Below are positions 8,091 to 17,435 of a stretch of 64,000 bases of DNA, piece after piece. A program made the position numbers and the translations under genes. The notes under the pieces were generated by a model. That model did no database searches and was not told where the DNA came from. It saw only the letters and a list, made by a program, of their open reading frames with translations. This DNA is from Brumicola pallidula DSM 14239 = ACAM 615 (lineage in GTDB: Bacteria; Pseudomonadota; Gammaproteobacteria; Enterobacterales; Alteromonadaceae), in the NCBI RefSeq assembly GCF_000428905.1, contig NZ_AUAV01000015.1, forward strand, positions 1 through 64,000, written 5' to 3'. Position 1 is the first letter of the stretch; each line of letters begins with the position of its first letter.

Positions 8091-9842
8091 TCACCACACG
8101 ATAGCCCGATCAATCAGCTCTTTTAGTAGTTTCAAGTCGATTTCATTCACGTCAGAGTATGTGCCCAGGGTAATTTCATCATCTTGCGCATGACCTACAA
8201 TCCTTTTGATCAAATGCTTCTGCTCGCCTTTCTTCACACAAGTCGACACAAAGGTATGTCGCAACGAGTGAAAAACAACTGACTTCTTCTCTTTCTCCTC
8301 TTTGTCACAATCAATACCTATATTTTTAAGGACCGTTCGATTAAACCAGCGGCTGATTGAATCACCCCACCCAGCCTTACCTGCCTTTTTCTTACCTACT
8401 CGTATTTGAGGAAACAGTAAGCTTTTGCCTTGAGACCGCAGTTTATCGACATACCTCAACAAGCCCATGTCTAAAATAACCTGTGCAATCGGAACCAGTC
8501 GCCTTGAATCCATGTTTTTCACATCGCTAGACGTCAAGTCAAAGCACCAGATACCGTCAACTTGCTTAACGCTATCTAGTGTGATTTCTGATATCTCGTT
8601 TAACCGCATTCCACTGTACACTGCGATTGGAACGAACCATTTAGCATCTTGTCGAAAAACGCGCGCCTCTGAGCCGTGCAGTGGTTTATATGCTAACAAT
8701 CGCTTAATTTCGCTTTCTGTAAATGGCCTGCGTTTTATCGAGTCCATCTCATTTTTAGCAATCGATACACCAGCAAAAGGATTTTTATCTATTCCATCTA
8801 CATTCTTCTCTAGATATGAGAAAAACGTACTGTAATTTGATAGATAACCATTAATTGTTTTAGGATTCAGAAACTTGTCGCTGCAGCCTTTTGAAGCATT
8901 TGACTTGCGCGCTAGTAGTGCTGTCTTGATGTGTTGTACATGTTGCTTAGTAATACTCCTGCAGTCGCTTTCAGGGGGTACTGTTTCGAAGAACACACTG
9001 AATTTAGACCGATAACCTTCAATCGTATCTTCATCAATTGTTCTGCTCTTCTCCTGAAGAAACAGGGATAATTGATTGCCGATACTGTGAAAATTGATGC
9101 CGTCAGGCTGCTTATTGGCTTCGTGCTGATCAAGACGCACCTTTACTTGATTTTGGTCCGCCATTGCGATTGTAAAATTATGCAGCTCTTCACTAGTACA
9201 CGACTGCACGGAGCCAGTAGCCTCGAGTCGATAATCAGCAAGTTGCGTCTTAAGTTCATCTAACTGATGAGTAAGCGCATTGACCATGTCACGGTAGTCT
9301 AAATACTTGTGCTCTAAATCGATGTTCACATCAACTCGATCATTAGAGACCGTTTCAAGCATGGCCAATTGCTCACTTGGCGTTACCAGTTGCTCCGAAT
9401 GCGTTTTCAAAGTTTGCATGTCTTCTTCAGACAGAGGCTTTTGCAAGTTGTCAGACTGATCTAAGCCATGCTCTAACATTAGCTTACCCACTTTTAATAA
9501 CTCAGCGAACCTTTGTCTAAGCAAGGCCTTGAACTGTGCATTTGAGTTTGAGGGCTCGTGTTGAAGCTCGTGTTCAACCGAGTTAAGTGTATCGCCCAGC
9601 GAGACCACAGACTTTACAGTGTTGTTTGAAAAGCACTCCATGCTTATCTCCTTCATTAAATTCCGTTTAATGTAAAACGCTAACCATTTGGCGTCGTCGT
9701 ACGACGAAGTACGCAACGACGCAACAAAGTAACCGTCAGGCTTAATATAGTCGATATTTTTAAAAAAATTCATTCTGAAGCGAATAAAGTAATTCTGGGA
9801 ATCTTGATAGCGATATAAGTGTGTTGGAGAAGAGTTTTTCAT
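8091..9842 (-). CDS. Tyrosine recombinase / site-specific integrase
   Basis: About 583 residues, longer than a typical phage integrase (about 400) because of an extended N-terminal region. The ATG at 9842 is preferred over the TTG two codons upstream. The N-terminus (LYRYQDSQNYFIRFRMN) resembles the integrase-associated N-terminal fold, followed by a long spacer and a SAM-like core-binding domain near residues 245-345. The catalytic domain has the expected residues: Arg in SGMRLNEIS, HSLRHTFVST (His-x-x-Arg), VGHAQ (His), and the nucleophile Tyr in LGTYSDV close to the C-terminus. The gene lies about 100 bp from the 3' end of tRNA-Ser, the classic arrangement for an island inserted at a tRNA gene. 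It is probably functional, since no catalytic residue is missing. Confidence 0.9.
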   Translation of the reverse strand: MKNSSPTHLYRYQDSQNYFIRFRMNFFKNIDYIKPDGYFVASLRTSSYDDAKWLAFYIKRNLMKEISMECFSNNTVKSVVSLGDTLNSVEHELQHEPSNSNAQFKALLRQRFAELLKVGKLMLEHGLDQSDNLQKPLSEEDMQTLKTHSEQLVTPSEQLAMLETVSNDRVDVNIDLEHKYLDYRDMVNALTHQLDELKTQLADYRLEATGSVQSCTSEELHNFTIAMADQNQVKVRLDQHEANKQPDGINFHSIGNQLSLFLQEKSRTIDEDTIEGYRSKFSVFFETVPPESDCRSITKQHVQHIKTALLARKSNASKGCSDKFLNPKTINGYLSNYSTFFSYLEKNVDGIDKNPFAGVSIAKNEMDSIKRRPFTESEIKRLLAYKPLHGSEARVFRQDAKWFVPIAVYSGMRLNEISEITLDSVKQVDGIWCFDLTSSDVKNMDSRRLVPIAQVILDMGLLRYVDKLRSQGKSLLFPQIRVGKKKAGKAGWGDSISRWFNRTVLKNIGIDCDKEEKEKKSVVFHSLRHTFVSTCVKKGEQKHLIKRIVGHAQDDEITLGTYSDVNEIDLKLLKELIDRAIVW

Positions 9843-9943
9843 GCGCAACCTGTCATTTTGTGACAGAGTTCTGTGACAGAGTCTGAATAGACCCTGAACC
9901 TGCGTCGCTGCAGCCCTTACTACATAAGGGCTTCAACATTATC

Positions 9944-10033
9944 TGGCGGAGAGAGAGGGATTCGAACCCTCGTTAGGTTTAACCCTAAACACACTTTCCA
10001 GGCGTGCGCCTTCAGCCACTCAGCCACCTCTCC
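9944..10033 (-). tRNA. tRNA-Ser (anticodon GGA)
   Basis: A 90-nt tRNA with the long variable arm typical of serine. The acceptor stem GGAGAGG pairs with TCTCTCC, the discriminator is G, and CCA is encoded. The anticodon loop reads CCTGGAAAG, giving GGA (reads UCC/UCU). The T-arm contains GGTTCGAATCC. Its 3' end faces the integrase gene, so it is the likely attachment site of the neighbouring element. A second copy of the 3' end was not found by eye between positions 1 and 9900. Confidence 0.95.
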
Positions 10034-10081
10034 AATTGGCGCGTATAGTAAGGAAAACCTTGACAGCTTTCAAGTACTGAT

Positions 10082-11140
10082 TTACGCATTTCCTTTTAAT
10101 GTCATGTTTAATTCAGCGGCAAACCCAAGCATTCTGTTTAGTGGTACTAATGCGCGCTGCCGCAATGCTTCCTCTACAAAGATTTCTTTACCTTGGTGAT
10201 CCACCAATGCATCTCTCATAGCCTCTAAGCCATTCATTGCCATCCATGGACAAAGTGCGCAGCTGCGACACGTCGCGCCATTACCAGCAGTTGGTGCTGC
10301 AATAAACTCTTTGTTTGGTGACAACTGCTGCATTTTATAAAAAATGCCTTTGTCGGTGGCGACAATAAACTTCTGATTGGGGAGCTCTGTGGAAGCCTTT
10401 ATTAGCTGAGATGTAGAACCAACAGCGTCTGCCATTTCAACCACGCTAGCAGGCGACTCAGGGTGCACTAGCACCGCTGCGTCGGGATGTAAGTGCTTTG
10501 CTTTGAGCAGTGCTTGCGCTGAAAACTCATCATGCACAATACATTCGCCGTTCCACATAAGCATTTCTGCGCCAGTTTCTTTTTGAATGTAAGCACCTAA
10601 ATGTTTATCTGGCCCCCAAATAATCTTTTTACCTTGGCTATCAAGGTGTTCAACAATTTCAAGTGCGATGCTTGATGTCACCACCCAATCCGCCCTAGCC
10701 TTCACTGCAGCTGAGGTATTTGCATAAACCACAACGGTATGATCTGGGTGTGCGTCGCAAAATGCAGAGAATTCCTTAACTGGGCAACCTAAGTCGAGCG
10801 AACAGGTTGCTTCGAGGGTTGGCATAATGACAGTTTTTTCTGGACTTAAAATTTTAGCAGTTTCACCCATAAATTTTACGCCAGCAACTAACAAGGTTTT
10901 TTCTTGTGCATCACGGCCAAACCGCGCCATTTCAAGTGAGTCTGAAATACAGCCGCCGGTTTCTTCTGCTAAGGCTTGAATAACTGGGTCGGTATAATAA
11001 TGCGCAACTAACACCGCATTTTTTTGCTTGAGAAGTATTTTGATCTCTGACTTGAGTTGCTCAACATAATCCGAGGTTATCGGTATAGGCATAGCTGGAA
11101 AAGGATAGGATATGCGTTGTGATTGTACTGCGTGGATCAT
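10082..11140 (-). CDS. nadA: Quinolinate synthase A
   Basis: About 352 residues. It condenses iminoaspartate with dihydroxyacetone phosphate to quinolinate, the second step of de novo NAD synthesis, using an oxygen-sensitive 4Fe-4S cluster in the cytoplasm. Cluster ligands are visible: Cys in [14 protein letters not shown], Cys in [10 protein letters not shown], and Cys in the [16 protein letters not shown] block. Other family motifs are [20 protein letters not shown] and [16 protein letters not shown]. The ATG at 11140 is preferred to the TTG two codons earlier. It stands alone between tRNA genes on the same strand; nadB and nadC are not in the window. Confidence 0.97.
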   Translation of the reverse strand: MIHAVQSQRISYPFPAMPIPITSDYVEQLKSEIKILLKQKNAVLVAHYYTDPVIQALAEETGGCISDSLEMARFGRDAQEKTLLVAGVKFMGETAKILSPEKTVIMPTLEATCSLDLGCPVKEFSAFCDAHPDHTVVVYANTSAAVKARADWVVTSSIALEIVEHLDSQGKKIIWGPDKHLGAYIQKETGAEMLMWNGECIVHDEFSAQALLKAKHLHPDAAVLVHPESPASVVEMADAVGSTSQLIKASTELPNQKFIVATDKGIFYKMQQLSPNKEFIAAPTAGNGATCRSCALCPWMAMNGLEAMRDALVDHQGKEIFVEEALRQRALVPLNRMLGFAAELNMTLKGNA

Positions 11141-11288
11141 ATGCAAAGTGTGTAATTTGTTATGGTCCGGGTAGTATAACTCAGTGCGTCCAAGAATTCA
11201 CAGATTGATGGTAACAAATTTACCAGCTTGAATTGGTTTTTTGTAAACCTAGATGGCGGTTTGTATTTTTTCGCTTGTAAGAAAGAAG

Positions 11289-11364
11289 TGGTGGGTCGTG
11301 CTGGGTTCGAACCAGCGACCAATTGATTAAAAGTCAACTGCTCTACCAGCTGAGCTAACGACCC
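11289..11364 (-). tRNA. tRNA-Lys (anticodon TTT), copy 1
   Basis: A 76-nt tRNA with encoded CCA, acceptor GGGTCGT/ACGACCC, D-arm AGCTCAGCTGGTAGAGC, anticodon loop ACTTTTAAT (TTT) and T-loop GGTTCGAACC. It is identical to the copy 30 bp upstream on the same strand, so the pair is probably co-transcribed. Confidence 0.97.
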
Positions 11365-11393
11365 ACTTTCAAAGGATGGTTGGTGTAGATAAT

Positions 11394-11469
11394 TGGTGGG
11401 TCGTGCTGGGTTCGAACCAGCGACCAATTGATTAAAAGTCAACTGCTCTACCAGCTGAGCTAACGACCC
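11394..11469 (-). tRNA. tRNA-Lys (anticodon TTT), copy 2
   Basis: Identical in sequence to the neighbouring tRNA-Lys, with the same anticodon loop and encoded CCA. The tandem arrangement downstream of the tol-pal-cpoB operon is common in gammaproteobacteria. Confidence 0.97.
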
Positions 11470-11592
11470 AATGTGCTTTTCCTGCGTTGCTTATCTACCT
11501 CAACGGCGGCATATAATACTGAAATCGAAACTCGGTGCAACCTTTAAATACGATTTATTTGATTTAACTTTAAAACTGTGTGTAAAGTAAAC

Positions 11593-11626
11593 AAAAAGCT
11601 CATAGTTTAAAAACTACAAGCTTTTT
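11593..11626 (-). terminator. Rho-independent terminator of the tol-pal operon
   Basis: AAAAAGCT (11593-11600) pairs with AGCTTTTT (11619-11626), with an inner stem TAGTTT/AAACTA. On the minus strand the hairpin overlaps the cpoB stop codon and ends in a T run. It closes the tolQ-to-cpoB transcript ahead of the tRNA-Lys pair. Confidence 0.65.
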
Positions 11627-12486
11627 AATTGTTCATTTGCCAAACGGCTTGGTGTTGCGTCAGGGTACTCTGTAACCACTTGTTCGAACAATCGCTTTGC
11701 TTTTGCCTTGTTACCGACTGATTTTGCAACCATACCAAGCTTCAAAATCGCGTCTGCACGCTTGGGGGAATCAGCAAATTTATTCACTACGCTTTCAAAT
11801 TGCTGCCTTGCACCATCCCAATCTTGTTTATTAAACAACAACTGACCTAGCCAATAATGTGCATTATCGGTGTAGCTCGAGCTTGGAAAAGTAGATAAAA
11901 AAACTTGAAACGCAGGAATAGCGTCATCGTAATTGCGTTCTTTGAGTATCAGATTAACTGCTGACTGATAAGCCTGCTCTTCAGATTGCCCTGCTGGTCG
12001 AGTAGCTTGCGCGCTTGGCGCAACAACTCCGACTGAATTTCCTGCTGATATTGTCTGTTCCGATAAGTTAGAAAAACGATTTTGCAACTCAAGATAGAGC
12101 TCTCTTTGGCGCTCTAATATTTGTCCTAATTGATGATTGTGAAGCTCAATAGATCCTCTTATCTCATCAACGTCGCCTTGTAACATGTCAAGTTGTTGCT
12201 GAACGCGCTGTTGAGCCTCAACACGGCTTTGGTCTTTGCGTTCTAGTATCAGCAAGCGAGTGGCAACGTCCGTCGGGTTAGTGATAACCGGAGGCGTGTT
12301 TTGCACCTTGTCATTTTGAGCGGTGTCATTTTGAGCGGTGTCATTTTGAGCGGTGTCATTTTGAGCGGTAACAGGTTGTGGCTGATTAGTTTGTTTTGGA
12401 TCATTTAAATCGACAACAGGCGCTTGAGCAAAAGCCCAAGCGCCTGTGAAACTAATAAGACCAACTATAATAATTGGTTTAATCAT
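11614..12486 (-). CDS. cpoB: Tol-Pal system protein CpoB (YbgF)
   Basis: A 290-residue periplasmic protein. The signal peptide spans residues 1-20 (ending AWAFAQ). A short linker follows with four tandem AQND(T/K) repeats (about residues 42-60), then a coiled coil (about 75-145) of the trimerisation type, then C-terminal TPR repeats (165-290; 'AFQVFLSTFPSSSYTDNAHYWLGQL' in part). CpoB is known to link PBP1B activity with the Tol machine during constriction. It follows pal with a 6-bp gap, the usual last gene of the operon. The AQND linker is encoded by 15-bp DNA repeats and may vary in length between strains. Confidence 0.95.
   Translation of the reverse strand: MIKPIIIVGLISFTGAWAFAQAPVVDLNDPKQTNQPQPVTAQNDTAQNDTAQNDTAQNDKVQNTPPVITNPTDVATRLLILERKDQSRVEAQQRVQQQLDMLQGDVDEIRGSIELHNHQLGQILERQRELYLELQNRFSNLSEQTISAGNSVGVVAPSAQATRPAGQSEEQAYQSAVNLILKERNYDDAIPAFQVFLSTFPSSSYTDNAHYWLGQLLFNKQDWDGARQQFESVVNKFADSPKRADAILKLGMVAKSVGNKAKAKRLFEQVVTEYPDATPSRLANEQLKSL
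12307..12370. repeat. 15-bp tandem repeat in the cpoB linker
   Basis: The unit ATTTTGAGCGGTGTC occurs about four times head to tail (the last copy is degenerate). The period is a multiple of three, so copy-number change by slippage would keep frame and only lengthen or shorten the AQND linker between signal peptide and coiled coil. Confidence 0.8.
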
Positions 12487-12492
12487 AATTGC

Positions 12493-13068
12493 TTACTGAT
12501 AAACCACAATACCGCGACGGTTTTGAGCAAATGCATACTCAGATCCGCCTTGAACTGCTGGTTTTTCTTCACCGTAAGAAACAACTGATACTTGTGCAGA
12601 GCTTACGCCTGCATTCATCAAATATGTCTCGACAGATTGCGCACGACGCTCGCCTAATGCAATGTTGTACTCTGGTGTACCGCGGTTATCACAGTGACCC
12701 TCGACTACAATTGACTGTCCTGGATTCTTAACTAAAAACGCAGCGTGCATATCTAATACTGCATGAAAGTCAGATTTAACTGATGCTTGGTCGAAGTCAA
12801 AATAAACGACGTTTTGAGCAACCAACGTGGCTTTTTCATTTTCGAACATATCTTTGGCTTTTTGAAGAGCATCAGCCTTAGCAACATCAACACGCTTAGC
12901 TTCAGCATCAGCAGCCGCTTCAGCTTCAGCAACTTGTTGTGCAGCTGCTTCTGCTTGGCTATTCGCTTCAGCTTCAAGTTCTGCATCTGTTGGGCCAGAC
13001 TTACATGCCGCTAGGGTTACTAAAGGCACAACAATCAAAAGCGTTTTAAGTGCATTTTTGTTCAACAT
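12493..13068 (-). CDS. pal: Peptidoglycan-associated lipoprotein Pal
   Basis: A 191-residue outer-membrane lipoprotein. Signal peptide with lipobox LAAC (Cys22), then an alanine/glutamate-rich helical linker (residues 28-75), then an OmpA-C domain: VVYFDFDQASVK, 'VEGHCDNRGTPEYNIALGERRA' (in part), and VVSYGEEKPAVQG. Asp and Arg residues for diaminopimelate binding are present. It anchors the outer membrane to peptidoglycan and interacts with TolB. The linker is longer than in E. coli Pal. It is in operon order with tolB (31-bp gap) and cpoB. Confidence 0.97.
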   Translation of the reverse strand: MLNKNALKTLLIVVPLVTLAACKSGPTDAELEAEANSQAEAAAQQVAEAEAAADAEAKRVDVAKADALQKAKDMFENEKATLVAQNVVYFDFDQASVKSDFHAVLDMHAAFLVKNPGQSIVVEGHCDNRGTPEYNIALGERRAQSVETYLMNAGVSSAQVSVVSYGEEKPAVQGGSEYAFAQNRRGIVVYQ

Positions 13069-13099
13069 ACTAGATCCTTATTATATTTTAAAATTCAAT

Positions 13100-14485
13100 T
13101 TACAGTAAAAACGGCGACCAACTAGGAGATTTAACCTCCCCATCAGCAACTGGTTCTTTAAACGAGAAGCGTCCATCAAGTGAAACCCATGCTAATGCCG
13201 GTTTTCCATACTCTAGCACACTATATATTATCATACTTCCATTCGGCGAAATACTGGGCGACTCGTCCAGATAAGTATTTGTCAGCACCAACATGTCACC
13301 GTTTTTTAAATCTTGCTTAGCTATATGATAATCACCCCTGGTGCGATTTACGATAACTAATTGCGAATTATCAGGGGTTATAGCACCGCCTAAATTCATC
13401 TCACCTTCAAAGGTTAGCCTACTTTTTCGATTAGTTGCTAAATTTACTTGATAAATCTGCGGTTTACCACCCCGTTCCGACGTAAATATCAAGCTTTTTC
13501 CATCTGGCGTCCAAGAAGGCTCTGTATCAATTGCTCTGTTTCGCGTAATTCTGGTTAAATTTCGAGTTTGTAAATCCATTATGTAAATTTCTGGATTACC
13601 GTCCTTAGACAGCACCATTGCTAGCTTCTTGCCATCAGGTGAAAAATTTGGCGCGCCATTTATGCCCGGAAAATCGGTCAATCTGGTGCGACTTGTCGTG
13701 TAAATGTCCTGTAAATAAATTTGTGAGCGTTTATTTTCAAAACTCACGTAAGCCAAAGTGTTGCCATCTGGCGACCATGTTGGCGACATTAAAGGCTCGG
13801 GAGATGACAATAACGTTGTTGGGTTTACATTATCGTAGTCGGCTATGACTAAACGATATGGTTTTGGGTTGGTATCACGATCCAACACTTTGATATAAGC
13901 GATGCGTGTTAAGAAAGCGCCTCTCTGACCGGTTAACTTTTCATACACAATGTCACTGATAATATGGGCATATTGACGAAAATCACCGCCATTAATTGTT
14001 TTCGTGCGTTTTTCAATAACGTGGTCACGTGTCATCACCAATTTTCCGTTCTCAAGCGTTTTAGCTTGTCCGCCTGTTGCTTGCGCACGCAGAACATCAA
14101 CCAGCTCAAAAGTCACTAAATACTGGTTCAAACCTGTCGATTCAACACTTCCGACTAGCACCATATCAATGCCTTTTTGTGCCCACGCAGCATAGTTTAT
14201 TTCAGTATCTGTGGTTGGAAACTGGGGCATTAATGACAACTTCAAGGGACTAAACTTGCCACTGCGCTGGAGGTCAGAAGCAACAACTTCGCTTAAATTT
14301 TCTGGCAAGGATGTATTGCCTAAATATTTAAACGGCACAACGCCAATTGGGCGCGCAGACTCAATACCACCGGTAATGATTATTTCATTAGTAGCAGCGT
14401 TTAATTGAAAGTTAAAAAATAATAGTACAGCAGCTGCCATTATCGTTACTTGTTTGCTGCTAAATTTTAATATCCAAGTTGCCAT
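13100..14485 (-). CDS. tolB: Tol-Pal translocation protein TolB
   Basis: A 461-residue periplasmic protein. The signal region (about 1-31) ends near LNAATNE. Residues 35-165 form the alpha/beta N-terminal domain, and residues 195-455 form the six-bladed propeller with repeated '[15 protein letters not shown]', '[14 protein letters not shown]' and '[15 protein letters not shown]' blades. It binds Pal through the propeller and TolA through its N-terminus. It lies between tolA and pal as usual, with a 149-bp gap from tolA that may hold a second promoter. Confidence 0.97.
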   Translation of the reverse strand: MATWILKFSSKQVTIMAAAVLLFFNFQLNAATNEIIITGGIESARPIGVVPFKYLGNTSLPENLSEVVASDLQRSGKFSPLKLSLMPQFPTTDTEINYAAWAQKGIDMVLVGSVESTGLNQYLVTFELVDVLRAQATGGQAKTLENGKLVMTRDHVIEKRTKTINGGDFRQYAHIISDIVYEKLTGQRGAFLTRIAYIKVLDRDTNPKPYRLVIADYDNVNPTTLLSSPEPLMSPTWSPDGNTLAYVSFENKRSQIYLQDIYTTSRTRLTDFPGINGAPNFSPDGKKLAMVLSKDGNPEIYIMDLQTRNLTRITRNRAIDTEPSWTPDGKSLIFTSERGGKPQIYQVNLATNRKSRLTFEGEMNLGGAITPDNSQLVIVNRTRGDYHIAKQDLKNGDMLVLTNTYLDESPSISPNGSMIIYSVLEYGKPALAWVSLDGRFSFKEPVADGEVKSPSWSPFLL

Positions 14486-14634
14486 GAATTTAGATAATCC
14501 TCTAGTTGGTATTATTGATTTAAATAACTGCTTGTTGGCAATTATAAAAAATAGTGTTAACGCTGTTTACTCAAATTAATCAAAAATAAACCATAAGTAG
14601 TGCATCTTTTTAGATAGGACATAGTGTTAGCTAA

Positions 14635-15480
14635 TTAGTTCTCATAAACTAGCGTCGTATCTCTTAATTTTTCATTAACGTCTTTATTACTTGGCATCGG
14701 TAATGTTCCTGCTTTCATCGCGGCTGTCCGCAGCGCTAAACACAAAGACTCATCGCCTGTCCCGACTGCATCTAAAACTAAACCGTTAGAAGCAATTCGC
14801 AGTCGAAGTCGGCAAGACTTGCCCACTATACTGCCTGTTTGTATCAAATTCTGTTCAATCCGTGCTTTAATTTTGCTATTGGCAATTTGCAACTCAGACA
14901 ATATCTGACGCTGCCTGCGCTCATTACGATCCGCTTGTTCAAGCTGCATTTTTTCCTGCATTGCATTGTCTCGTACCGCACGTTCTTGATCTGCCTTATC
15001 TTGGCGCGCCTTTTCTATCTCTTGTTTTTGCGCTTTTTCTTGCGCTAACCTCGCTTTTTGCTGTAGTTCTCGCTCTTTGCTTAACTGTTCTTCCTTCTGC
15101 TTTTTGGCATCAGCCGCTTTTTTACGCTTAACTTTATCAGCAGTGTCGCTCTCTTGTCTCTTGCGTTCTACTTCTTTACGTTTATTTGCAGCTTCTTGAT
15201 CTTGTTTTCTTTTTGCTTCAGCTTCAGATTGTTGTTTTTCACGCTTATTTTGTTCTATTACATTACTGTCGATGAAGGTTGCTTCGATAATATTTGGCGC
15301 TTGAGTATCTTTATCACCTGTCGCCAGATCGACCGGTGCTGCTGAAAACTTAAAACTCACCAATAAAGACAGGACAATAAACAGGTGCCCAGCGCCAGAA
15401 ATCAAAAATGATTTTTGCTGCAAGGTTAGCGATTTTTTCTCTTTCGTGTCGCTTGGCTTAGGTTGGTTTTGTGCACTCAT
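14635..15480 (-). CDS. tolA: Cell envelope integrity protein TolA
   Basis: About 281 residues, shorter than E. coli TolA (421). One transmembrane helix (about residues 22-45: FLISGAGHLFIVLSLLVSF), a long lysine/glutamate/glutamine-rich helical domain (about 75-205), and a compact C-terminal domain with the pair of cysteines in SCRLRLRIASNGLVLDAVG and ESLCLALRTAA. TolA spans the periplasm and links TolQR to TolB/Pal. ATG at 15480 is chosen over the TTG one codon earlier; it lies just after the tolR stop, so the two are translationally coupled. Confidence 0.96.
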   Translation of the reverse strand: MSAQNQPKPSDTKEKKSLTLQQKSFLISGAGHLFIVLSLLVSFKFSAAPVDLATGDKDTQAPNIIEATFIDSNVIEQNKREKQQSEAEAKRKQDQEAANKRKEVERKRQESDTADKVKRKKAADAKKQKEEQLSKERELQQKARLAQEKAQKQEIEKARQDKADQERAVRDNAMQEKMQLEQADRNERRQRQILSELQIANSKIKARIEQNLIQTGSIVGKSCRLRLRIASNGLVLDAVGTGDESLCLALRTAAMKAGTLPMPSNKDVNEKLRDTTLVYEN

Positions 15481-15483
15481 CAA

Positions 15484-15906
15484 TTACGCTTTATTTGGGT
15501 CAGTCATTAAACCTACCGATGGCGCACCCGCATTTTGCAACAACACCATCAACTCAACCACTTTTTCGTAATTAACTCTACCATCGCCATTCACTACGAC
15601 TGGAATAGTTGGCGTTTGTGCTAGCTTAGCTTGTACTAGTGTAGCAACATCCACCGCGGTGAGTTCCTCGTCAGGATTATCGCCGATATTCAAAAAGTAC
15701 TGCCCTTGTGCATTTATCGACACAATTAACATGTCGTCTTCGTCAGTCTCAATGGTTTTTGCATCAGATTTTGGCAGATCAACTTTCACGCCTTGCATTA
15801 CTGCGGTTGCTGTTGCCATAAAAATAACCAAAAGAACCAACATAACGTCGATATATGGTACGACGTTAATTTCTGATACTGGCTTTCTGCGTTTTCTCAC
15901 ATACAT
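15484..15906 (-). CDS. tolR: Biopolymer transport protein TolR
   Basis: A 140-residue ExbD/TolR family protein. One transmembrane helix near residues 17-37 (VVPYIDVMLVLLVIFMATA) carries the conserved Asp needed for proton-motive-force use. The periplasmic domain follows, with 'VVVNGDGRVNYEKVVELMVLL' (in part). It works with TolQ as the motor for TolA. It lies 39 bp downstream of tolQ. Confidence 0.97.
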   Translation of the reverse strand: MYVRKRRKPVSEINVVPYIDVMLVLLVIFMATATAVMQGVKVDLPKSDAKTIETDEDDMLIVSINAQGQYFLNIGDNPDEELTAVDVATLVQAKLAQTPTIPVVVNGDGRVNYEKVVELMVLLQNAGAPSVGLMTDPNKA

Positions 15907-15945
15907 GTTAACTCTCCTAATTCAGGTCAATAAATTTACTATAAG

Positions 15946-16638
15946 TTATTGAGACTGTTGACTGGAGGACGCCATATTCTGACGATTTAATATAGCTGAA
16001 AACTCTTCCATAAAGTTACCATAGGCATTTTCTAACTTCTCAACACTATGACTAAAGCGGTTATATGCGACTACGGCTGGAATAGCCGCAAACAGTCCAA
16101 TAGCGGTCGCAATAAGCGCTTCCGCTATACCAGGAGCAACCATGGCTAACGTGGCTTGCTTTGCTTGACCCAGGGCAATGAATGAATTCATGATCCCCCA
16201 TACTGTGCCTAATAAACCAATATAAGGTGAAATTGAACCGACGGTAGCTAAGAATGGTAGGCGCGCTTCAAGCTCGTCAACTTCGCGTGACATAGTCACG
16301 CGCATTGAACGATAGGTACCGTCCATAATAGCATCATTAACGGCACCGGATGTTTTACGTAAGCGCACATATTCTTTAAATCCAGCACAGAATATAAGGG
16401 GCAAACCGGTTAATTGAGCTCGGGCAGAAAGTTCTTGATAAAGCTTGTTCAAATCAGCACCTGACCAAAACTTGTCTTCAAAGGTTTTCATTTCTTTTGT
16501 TGCTGCGCTCAATACAGCATTTCTTTGAAAAATAAATGCCCATGAAACAACCGACATGGTTAATAACAACAGCATAATAAATTGCACAACAATACTTGCT
16601 TCTAACAGCAAGTTGAGGATAGACATTTCAGACGTCAC
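15946..16638 (-). CDS. tolQ: Tol-Pal system proton channel subunit TolQ
   Basis: About 230 residues, MotA/TolQ/ExbB family, with three membrane segments: about residues 15-35, 135-155 ([20 protein letters not shown], the signature) and 170-190. The GTG start at 16638 overlaps the ybgC stop by 11 bp; the in-frame ATG at 16626 follows that stop directly and is an alternative. Both starts imply translational coupling to ybgC. TolQ forms the inner-membrane channel with TolR. Confidence 0.97.
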   Translation of the reverse strand: MTSEMSILNLLLEASIVVQFIMLLLLTMSVVSWAFIFQRNAVLSAATKEMKTFEDKFWSGADLNKLYQELSARAQLTGLPLIFCAGFKEYVRLRKTSGAVNDAIMDGTYRSMRVTMSREVDELEARLPFLATVGSISPYIGLLGTVWGIMNSFIALGQAKQATLAMVAPGIAEALIATAIGLFAAIPAVVAYNRFSHSVEKLENAYGNFMEEFSAILNRQNMASSSQQSQ

Positions 16639-17089
16639 GTTTAATTTCCCTTAATATAAAGCCAGGTATAGCGATTGGTTTCATCTTTTCCAAATCGACA
16701 CAGGCTACTCTGACCTCAGCGCTAACGAGTAGTTCTTTTTCAGTACTCGTAACATTGTTATTGTTGTTATGCGTATTAGCAGAATCTTTGACACGATAAG
16801 CGTGTTGCCGAAAAACCATACTTGCCTTCTTCAATTCTACTACCTGACAACTAATGCTCAACATATCATTGAAAGCAGCCGCTTTACTATTTTTCATAGT
16901 AAGTTCTTTGACGACAAAACCGATTGATTGTTCCAATAAAGTTTTTTGTTCTATACCCAAGTGCCTTAACCACTCGGTACGCGAGCGCTCCATAAAATTC
17001 AAATAATTAGAGTGGTAGACAAGTCCACCAGCGTCAGTGTCTTCGTAATATATGCGTATCGGTATCGAAAAAGGTTCATTATTGAGCAA
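16628..17089 (-). CDS. ybgC: Tol-Pal associated acyl-CoA thioesterase YbgC
   Basis: A 153-residue hotdog-fold thioesterase. The signature [22 protein letters not shown] holds the catalytic Asp (YEDTD; shown only in part) and the family His-Ser-Asn motif. Members hydrolyse short or medium acyl-CoA or acyl-ACP and associate with phospholipid-synthesis enzymes. The TTG start at 17089 has GGAG six bases upstream. It is the first gene of the tol operon. The insert '[12 protein letters not shown]' before the last strand is unusual and asparagine-rich. Confidence 0.94.
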   Translation of the reverse strand: MLNNEPFSIPIRIYYEDTDAGGLVYHSNYLNFMERSRTEWLRHLGIEQKTLLEQSIGFVVKELTMKNSKAAAFNDMLSISCQVVELKKASMVFRQHAYRVKDSANTHNNNNNVTSTEKELLVSAEVRVACVDLEKMKPIAIPGFILREIKRDV

Positions 17090-17299
17090 AAACGACTCCT
17101 TTCAGGTTAGATTTCATATAGCAAACTATCCATTATCACTAATTTATATAGGTCATCGTTACTATGAATATAAACATAAGTGGGATAAGAATATTATCGG
17201 ATTTAAAGGCATAAAATACAACACATAAATTGGATTAGAAAAACTAATCTATAATAAGAATATTTCTCGTTTGATATCTCATCGGATGGGTTTATGCTA

Positions 17300-17413
17300 G
17301 ATCGCATTGAATAGCTGCCACAACTTAGTTGTATTGCTTTTGATGTTCCCTGACAACAGTTTTCCTTCCGTTTTACTTGTTGTTTTGCCCATGCATTGCG
17401 TGGGCTTTTTTTT
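17300..17413 (+). ncRNA. Candidate small RNA with orphan terminator
   Basis: The gap between ruvB and ybgC, both minus-strand, contains a strong plus-strand terminator with no plus-strand gene before it. Upstream, TTGATA (17271-17276) and TATGCT (17293-17298), spaced 16 bp, resemble a sigma-70 promoter, predicting a transcript of about 110 nt. It contains a small hairpin ACAACTTAGTTGT, a pyrimidine-rich unpaired stretch TTTTCCTTCCGTTTTACTTG and a U8 tail, features seen in Hfq-dependent sRNAs. No known sRNA family was recognised. Confidence 0.4.
17387..17413 (+). terminator. Rho-independent terminator on the plus strand
   Basis: GCCCATGC (17387-17394) pairs with GCGTGGGC (17398-17405) apart from one mismatch, and is followed by eight T's. 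The reverse strand has no T run after the hairpin, so it does not serve ruvB. Confidence 0.75.
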
Positions 17414-17435
17414 GCCTAATATATGTGATTAGTAT

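Noticed and set aside
11137-11442. 101-codon frame across the tRNA-Lys region
   Set aside because: It consists largely of the two tRNA genes read in antisense ('FNQLVAGSNPARPT' twice), a well-known artefact.
17090-17270. Palindrome GATTAG-CTAATC near TATAAT (about 17233-17255) as the sRNA promoter
   Set aside because: The nearest -35-like element (TTGGAT) is only 14 bp from TATAAT; the TTGATA/TATGCT pair downstream has better spacing.
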